A stretch of DNA of 10,173 nt. Origin: Fidelibacterota bacterium. Its GTDB lineage: Bacteria > Fidelibacterota > UBA2242 > B5-G15. The position numbers and the translations under genes were made by a program. The DNA is taken from contig QNCQ01000045.1 of the NCBI GenBank assembly GCA_003645825.1, positions 1-10,173 of the forward strand, written 5' to 3'. Positions within the stretch are counted from its first letter, which is position 1. Every line of letters starts with the position of its first letter. Shown here in pieces: positions 7,328 to 10,173 of this stretch. The notes below the pieces were generated by a model. That model was given only the letters and a program-made list of their open reading frames with translations. It had not been told where the DNA came from and made no database searches.

Positions 7328-8592
7328 CGTATCCTTTCCCATTTCTCAGAGGCGATTTTGAAATGCCCCGGTTTGTTTTTGAGTTGTAAAATTTTTCTTC
7401 CGTAATCTTTGTATATACTAGAGCTGTATTTTTGCAGGAAAGAAACTTCCCACACAAGCTTCTTGGTAGACTTTATCTGGATCTTCTCTATTTCAATGTC
7501 TATCTTCCCACTTTTATCGAAAAGCTCTTTCTTGTAGCTATACCATTTTTCCAGATTCATCCCCCTGGAACTAAAAGTTGAATCATAAAAGGAAATATAT
7601 TTTGAAATATCCCTTGATTCCCATGAGGAAATCCATTCCCGCAAGAAATTCTTTATTGCATCCTTTATGTATGTTCGCGTTTTTGTTCTCGCAAAATCTT
7701 CATTGACAATGAGGAAAAGACCCTTTTCCGGAATAAGCCGCAGGGTTTTGAAGCCAATGGAGTAAAACTCCGGGCAGATATACTCCTGCTGAAAGGAAAT
7801 CTCACTTTCGTATTTGGTTTCCAGGACAAGAATTTGAGAAATATCTATACTTTTCCAGGGGTACCTCCGCTCAAGAGCCTTTTTACTCTCTTTGAATGAG
7901 CGAAGAGAAGGATATGTTTTTGTGGTGAATTTTTCTGAGTAGAACTGAAAATAAGTTGAGGTATCCCCAATTTCCCAGCTCTTTTTCCAGTTGGCCAAAT
8001 ATGTTTTCCACCTTAGCTTTGCAATTTCGTAGTCTCTCTGAGTGACATTTTTTATAGTGTCCTGAATTATTACCCTTGTCCTGTTGACTTTGATATATGG
8101 TCTAAGTTCGAGAATTGAGTGATTATGAAGGGATATACACCCCTTTGTCTGGAAATCGGTAATTTCTTCGTTTCTACCGTGAATCCATATATTTGAGCCG
8201 GTTCTTCCCATCAGTCTATCTACAAAGTTTGGATAGTCCAGAACATAGGCCAATGGGCCATATCTGGGAGGGAGTTGACTCCCGGGGATATCGCCCACTA
8301 TTTTGTAAATTCCTTCAGGCGTTCTGTTATCTCCTTCCTTTTCCTTGTTTCCATTAACTTTCCCTGTGGTTACCCTGAAAGTGTCCGCAGGAACAATAGG
8401 ATTTGAAAGGTAGCTTTTCACCACATAGAGCATCTGTCTGGACTTGTCCACTATTATAATAGCGTCTGTGGAGTCTCTTGAGATGTTAACTATGTTTGGT
8501 ATAAGAACCTTTTCAGCCCCGGTCAGGGCTACCCAGACAAATAAGAAACAGAGAATAAATGCAAGGGCCTTAGATCCGATTCTAATATACAT
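7324..8592 (-). CDS. YkuD-fold L,D-transpeptidase/L,D-carboxypeptidase with two NTF2-like domains, Csd6/Pgp2-like
   Basis: 422 residues from ATG 8592-8590. N-terminal hydrophobic segment (ALAFILCFLFVWVALTGA) is a signal peptide or anchor. The YkuD domain (about 43-178) has VDKSRQMLYVV, NRTPEGIYKI, and the active site IHGRNEE...TKGCISL with H138 and C152; the usual 'SHGC' reads TKGC. Two related C-terminal units follow at about 195-299 and 314-420. Each begins with W...SWE..D.S.Y..FY...F (W202/W206; W320/W324) and ends with a Q.Y....G.K.L.L pattern, as in NTF2-like domains of Csd6. Csd6/Pgp2 trims tetrapeptides to tripeptides, giving the substrate for the Csd4-like enzyme encoded next. Whether this protein trims or crosslinks cannot be told from sequence. 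A TTG 14 codons upstream is in frame; the ATG with GAG five bases before it and directly before the signal peptide is preferred. Stop overlaps the next start. Confidence 0.85.
   Translation of the reverse strand: MYIRIGSKALAFILCFLFVWVALTGAEKVLIPNIVNISRDSTDAIIIVDKSRQMLYVVKSYLSNPIVPADTFRVTTGKVNGNKEKEGDNRTPEGIYKIVGDIPGSQLPPRYGPLAYVLDYPNFVDRLMGRTGSNIWIHGRNEEITDFQTKGCISLHNHSILELRPYIKVNRTRVIIQDTIKNVTQRDYEIAKLRWKTYLANWKKSWEIGDTSTYFQFYSEKFTTKTYPSLRSFKESKKALERRYPWKSIDISQILVLETKYESEISFQQEYICPEFYSIGFKTLRLIPEKGLFLIVNEDFARTKTRTYIKDAIKNFLREWISSWESRDISKYISFYDSTFSSRGMNLEKWYSYKKELFDKSGKIDIEIEKIQIKSTKKLVWEVSFLQKYSSSIYKDYGRKILQLKNKPGHFKIASEKWERIR
7332..7337 (-). promoter_or_regulatory. Ribosome binding site of the M99 carboxypeptidase gene
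   Basis: AAAGGA lies four bases before ATG 7327-7325, inside the last codons of the upstream gene. Together with the ATGA stop/start overlap it decides the start and implies coupled translation. Confidence 0.6.
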
Positions 8593-8742
8593 GAACTCAG
8601 ATTTCAATCTTGTAATTTCCAACTTTTGAAGCAAATTGGCAAAGATTGTTTACCATTGGGAATGTGGACCTTTATATAAAATTCCATTTCAGGTGGGGAC
8701 AGCAGAATGTCTGGAGCCAAGAGCATTTCTTGTTCTGAATCT
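8593..8742 (-). promoter_or_regulatory. 150-bp gap before the YkuD gene, possible internal promoter
   Basis: On the minus strand TTTTATATAAA (8681-8671) could supply a -10 element (TATATA or TATAAA), but no good -35 was found at 16-18 bases. A short hairpin CAAGA-AATGC-TCTTG (8732-8718) has no T run after it. The gap is the widest in block A, so separate initiation for the two cell-wall enzymes is possible but unproven. Confidence 0.2.
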
Positions 8743-9975
8743 TTACCAGCTTCTCTCGGGTTTGGTCTTTTCAAAGATGTACTTGAGCAAATTGTATTCT
8801 TTATCGGATAGGGTTTTCTTCCTTCTTGCCATAACTGCCCGGGCTGTCTCTATCATCTTGTCAAACCGGTATTCTACAAATCCGTTTGCCCCTCCCCATG
8901 CAAAAGAAGGTATATACTTTGGAGGGTAATCACTACCAAAAATGTTACAACCTACCCCAACTACTGTGCCGGTGTTAAACATCGTGTTTATCCCTGTCTT
9001 AGAGTGGTCACCCATCGTTAGTCCCACAAACATCGAACCGCTATTTATAAACTGTCCATTTACCCATACTTTCACGTTGCTATAGTTGTTTTTAAGGTCG
9101 GAGTTATTTGTATCAGCGCCTATATTTACCCATTCTCCTATATAGGCATGTCCGATGAATCCCTCATGCTGCTTGTTCGAATACCCGTGGAATATTGCTG
9201 CATCGACCTCGCCCCCTATTTTGCAAACAGGGCCGATGTGTGTACCCTCATATATCTTGGCTCCAATTTTTATTGTTGCTTTTTCTCCTACGAAACAGGG
9301 ACCTTCAATTACCGCATTCGCCATGACTTTTGCTCCTTTCTCTATCACAATAGGGCCCTCTTCCGCATCCAGAACTACCCCTGGTTTGATGACAACATCC
9401 TCTGCGATAAAAACTTTATCTTTGTTGAGAATCGTTACATTTTCATAAATTTTTCCTTTTATTTCCCCCTTAGTGTAAAATTTTTCAAAGTCCTCCTTGA
9501 TGGACTCCGCCGTCCTAAGAGGGAATTCAAAAAAGTAGTTATACACTACAGGATTAATTCCCCCTGTGTTTATGGCTGAGTCTACTTTCAGCTCTATTTC
9601 ATCTGCTATTTTGAACATTGAGCTAGCCGTTTTACCATCTAGATACCCAATAGCAAAGGCTCCCCGAACCATGTACACAGTATTTTTGTTATCGAGAGCT
9701 TTTTTAATATCTTCCTTTGAAAAAAGCATGCGACCATTAATCCAGAGTCCATCTTCAAATGTATTGGGATTGATTTCGTAATCAGGATATCTCTGAGCGA
9801 CAACGTCTTTTAAGTATTCCCTTACAATCAAGACGATATCTGTTTCCCCTTCCAGATTGGAGAGATTTTTCTCAAGAATGTTTTTAATACCTGCCTTAAG
9901 TTCAAAAACTGCCCTTGTGTAGACAATTGGAAGGAAGTTGTTGGTAGTATTATCCTCAAAGATATAAACCCTCAT
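8743..9975 (-). CDS. Alternative GlmU-type protein: sugar nucleotidyltransferase with left-handed beta-helix acyltransferase
   Basis: 410 residues. The N-terminal part (1-170) opens with VYIFEDNTTNNFLPIVYTR and FELKAGI, then WINGR (78-82): the pattern of the divergent nucleotidyltransferase domain found in Bacteroidetes-type GlmU-like proteins (TIGR03991 class), not the classical GlmU loop. Residues about 180-375 carry hexapeptide repeats (VFIAEDVVIKPGVVLDAE, IVIEKGAKVMANAVIEGPC, IGHAYIGEWVNIGADTNNSD) forming a left-handed beta helix. HGYSNKQHEGFIGHAYIGEW is strongly conserved in this class. The family is annotated as making UDP-GlcNAc (GlcN-1-P acetylation and uridylylation), which would feed peptidoglycan and LPS; substrate is inferred from homology. 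Start ATG 9975-9973 has AGGAGGT six bases upstream; a GTG two codons earlier is too close to that site. It follows the upstream frame's stop by 2 bp. Confidence 0.85.
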   Translation of the reverse strand: MRVYIFEDNTTNNFLPIVYTRAVFELKAGIKNILEKNLSNLEGETDIVLIVREYLKDVVAQRYPDYEINPNTFEDGLWINGRMLFSKEDIKKALDNKNTVYMVRGAFAIGYLDGKTASSMFKIADEIELKVDSAINTGGINPVVYNYFFEFPLRTAESIKEDFEKFYTKGEIKGKIYENVTILNKDKVFIAEDVVIKPGVVLDAEEGPIVIEKGAKVMANAVIEGPCFVGEKATIKIGAKIYEGTHIGPVCKIGGEVDAAIFHGYSNKQHEGFIGHAYIGEWVNIGADTNNSDLKNNYSNVKVWVNGQFINSGSMFVGLTMGDHSKTGINTMFNTGTVVGVGCNIFGSDYPPKYIPSFAWGGANGFVEYRFDKMIETARAVMARRKKTLSDKEYNLLKYIFEKTKPERSW

Positions 9976-9977
9976 TC

Positions 9978-10173
9978 TCACACCTCCTCCAGAGTTTTAG
10001 TTGTGTGGTTCGTTAGAATTTCCTTCACTTTATTATAATAGCTGTGGATGTCTTTGCTTATTATCTCTATATTGAAAAATCTATGCGATTTGAGAGTTTT
10101 GAATCCAATTCGCTGGTTGGAGGCTAACTTTTTTATAATAGTAGCTGAAGTAATATTGAAGCAGGGATTGAGA
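9978..10173 (-). CDS. C-terminal 64 codons of an unrecognised protein (5' end outside window)
   Basis: Reading leftward from the window edge, one minus-strand frame is open for 64 codons to the TGA at 9980-9978, two bases before the GlmU-like start. The tail is basic and helical in look (TIIKKLASNQRIGFKTLKS, then HSYYNKVKEIL, ending TLEEV). No family was recognised. The tight spacing, and the next gene's binding site lying within its last codons, support a real upstream operon member, but an open stretch of this length could also be chance in AT-rich DNA. Confidence 0.5.
   Translation of the reverse strand, partial: LNPCFNITSATIIKKLASNQRIGFKTLKSHRFFNIEIISKDIHSYYNKVKEILTNHTTKTLEEV
9982..9988 (-). 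promoter_or_regulatory. Strong ribosome binding site of the GlmU-like gene
   Basis: AGGAGGT, six bases before ATG 9975-9973, decides this start over the GTG at 9981-9979. It lies within the last codons of the preceding reading frame. Confidence 0.75.

Noticed and set aside
7328..7342. ATG at 7342 as start of the M99 carboxypeptidase
   Set aside because: The ATG at 7327 has AAAGGA at good spacing, an ATGA overlap with the upstream stop, and begins directly with the signal peptide.
8718..8732. Hairpin CAAGA-AATGC-TCTTG as a terminator after the GlmU-like gene
   Set aside because: Only five AT-rich base pairs and no T run follows on the minus strand, so it is not a convincing intrinsic terminator.
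9148..9579. 143-codon open frame on the plus strand
   Set aside because: Antisense to the GlmU-like gene with its conserved hexapeptide repeats; the translation is Cys/Phe/Tyr rich and looks like a shadow.
1..10173. CRISPR array, insertion sequence or attachment site
   Set aside because: No regularly spaced direct repeats, transposase motifs or terminal inverted repeats were seen; coding content is continuous housekeeping and signalling genes.

Overview
The window looks like a piece of a diderm (LPS-type outer membrane) bacterial chromosome with moderate-to-low GC. Its outer-membrane protein and its GlmU-like enzyme are of the type seen in Bacteroidetes and related FCB or candidate-phylum lineages. 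The exact lineage cannot be fixed from the sequence; an uncultivated FCB-type phylum is an inference. No rRNA, tRNA, CRISPR array, transposase or phage gene was seen.

Layout: positions 1-957 (+) hold the C-terminal part of an LptD-like LPS-assembly outer-membrane protein. Everything else is on the minus strand and converges on it, with the two stop codons overlapping. Read in the direction of transcription (right to left) the minus strand carries two blocks.

Block A (10173 to 5888) is envelope related. It contains the tail of an unrecognised gene, an alternative GlmU-like sugar nucleotidyltransferase/acyltransferase, a secreted YkuD-fold L,D-transpeptidase/carboxypeptidase with two NTF2-like C-terminal domains (Csd6/Pgp2-like), and a secreted M99-type carboxypeptidase (Csd4/Pgp1-like) with the atypical glutamine zinc ligand. 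The last two genes overlap by ATGA. They match the pair of peptidoglycan-trimming enzymes that set helical shape in Helicobacter and Campylobacter.

A 307-bp spacer (5581-5887) separates the blocks and has an AT-rich stretch just before the next gene. Block B (5580 to 954) is a tight four-gene run: ATP-dependent 6-phosphofructokinase, a GAF-GAF protein with a degenerate histidine-kinase tail (the His and ATP-site residues are lost), a soluble receiver-histidine kinase that keeps all catalytic boxes, and a receiver protein with a TPR-like helical tail. No DNA-binding output domain is present in the cassette. The most notable points are the Csd4/Csd6-like module, and the pseudokinase/kinase/receiver circuit joined to a glycolytic gene.
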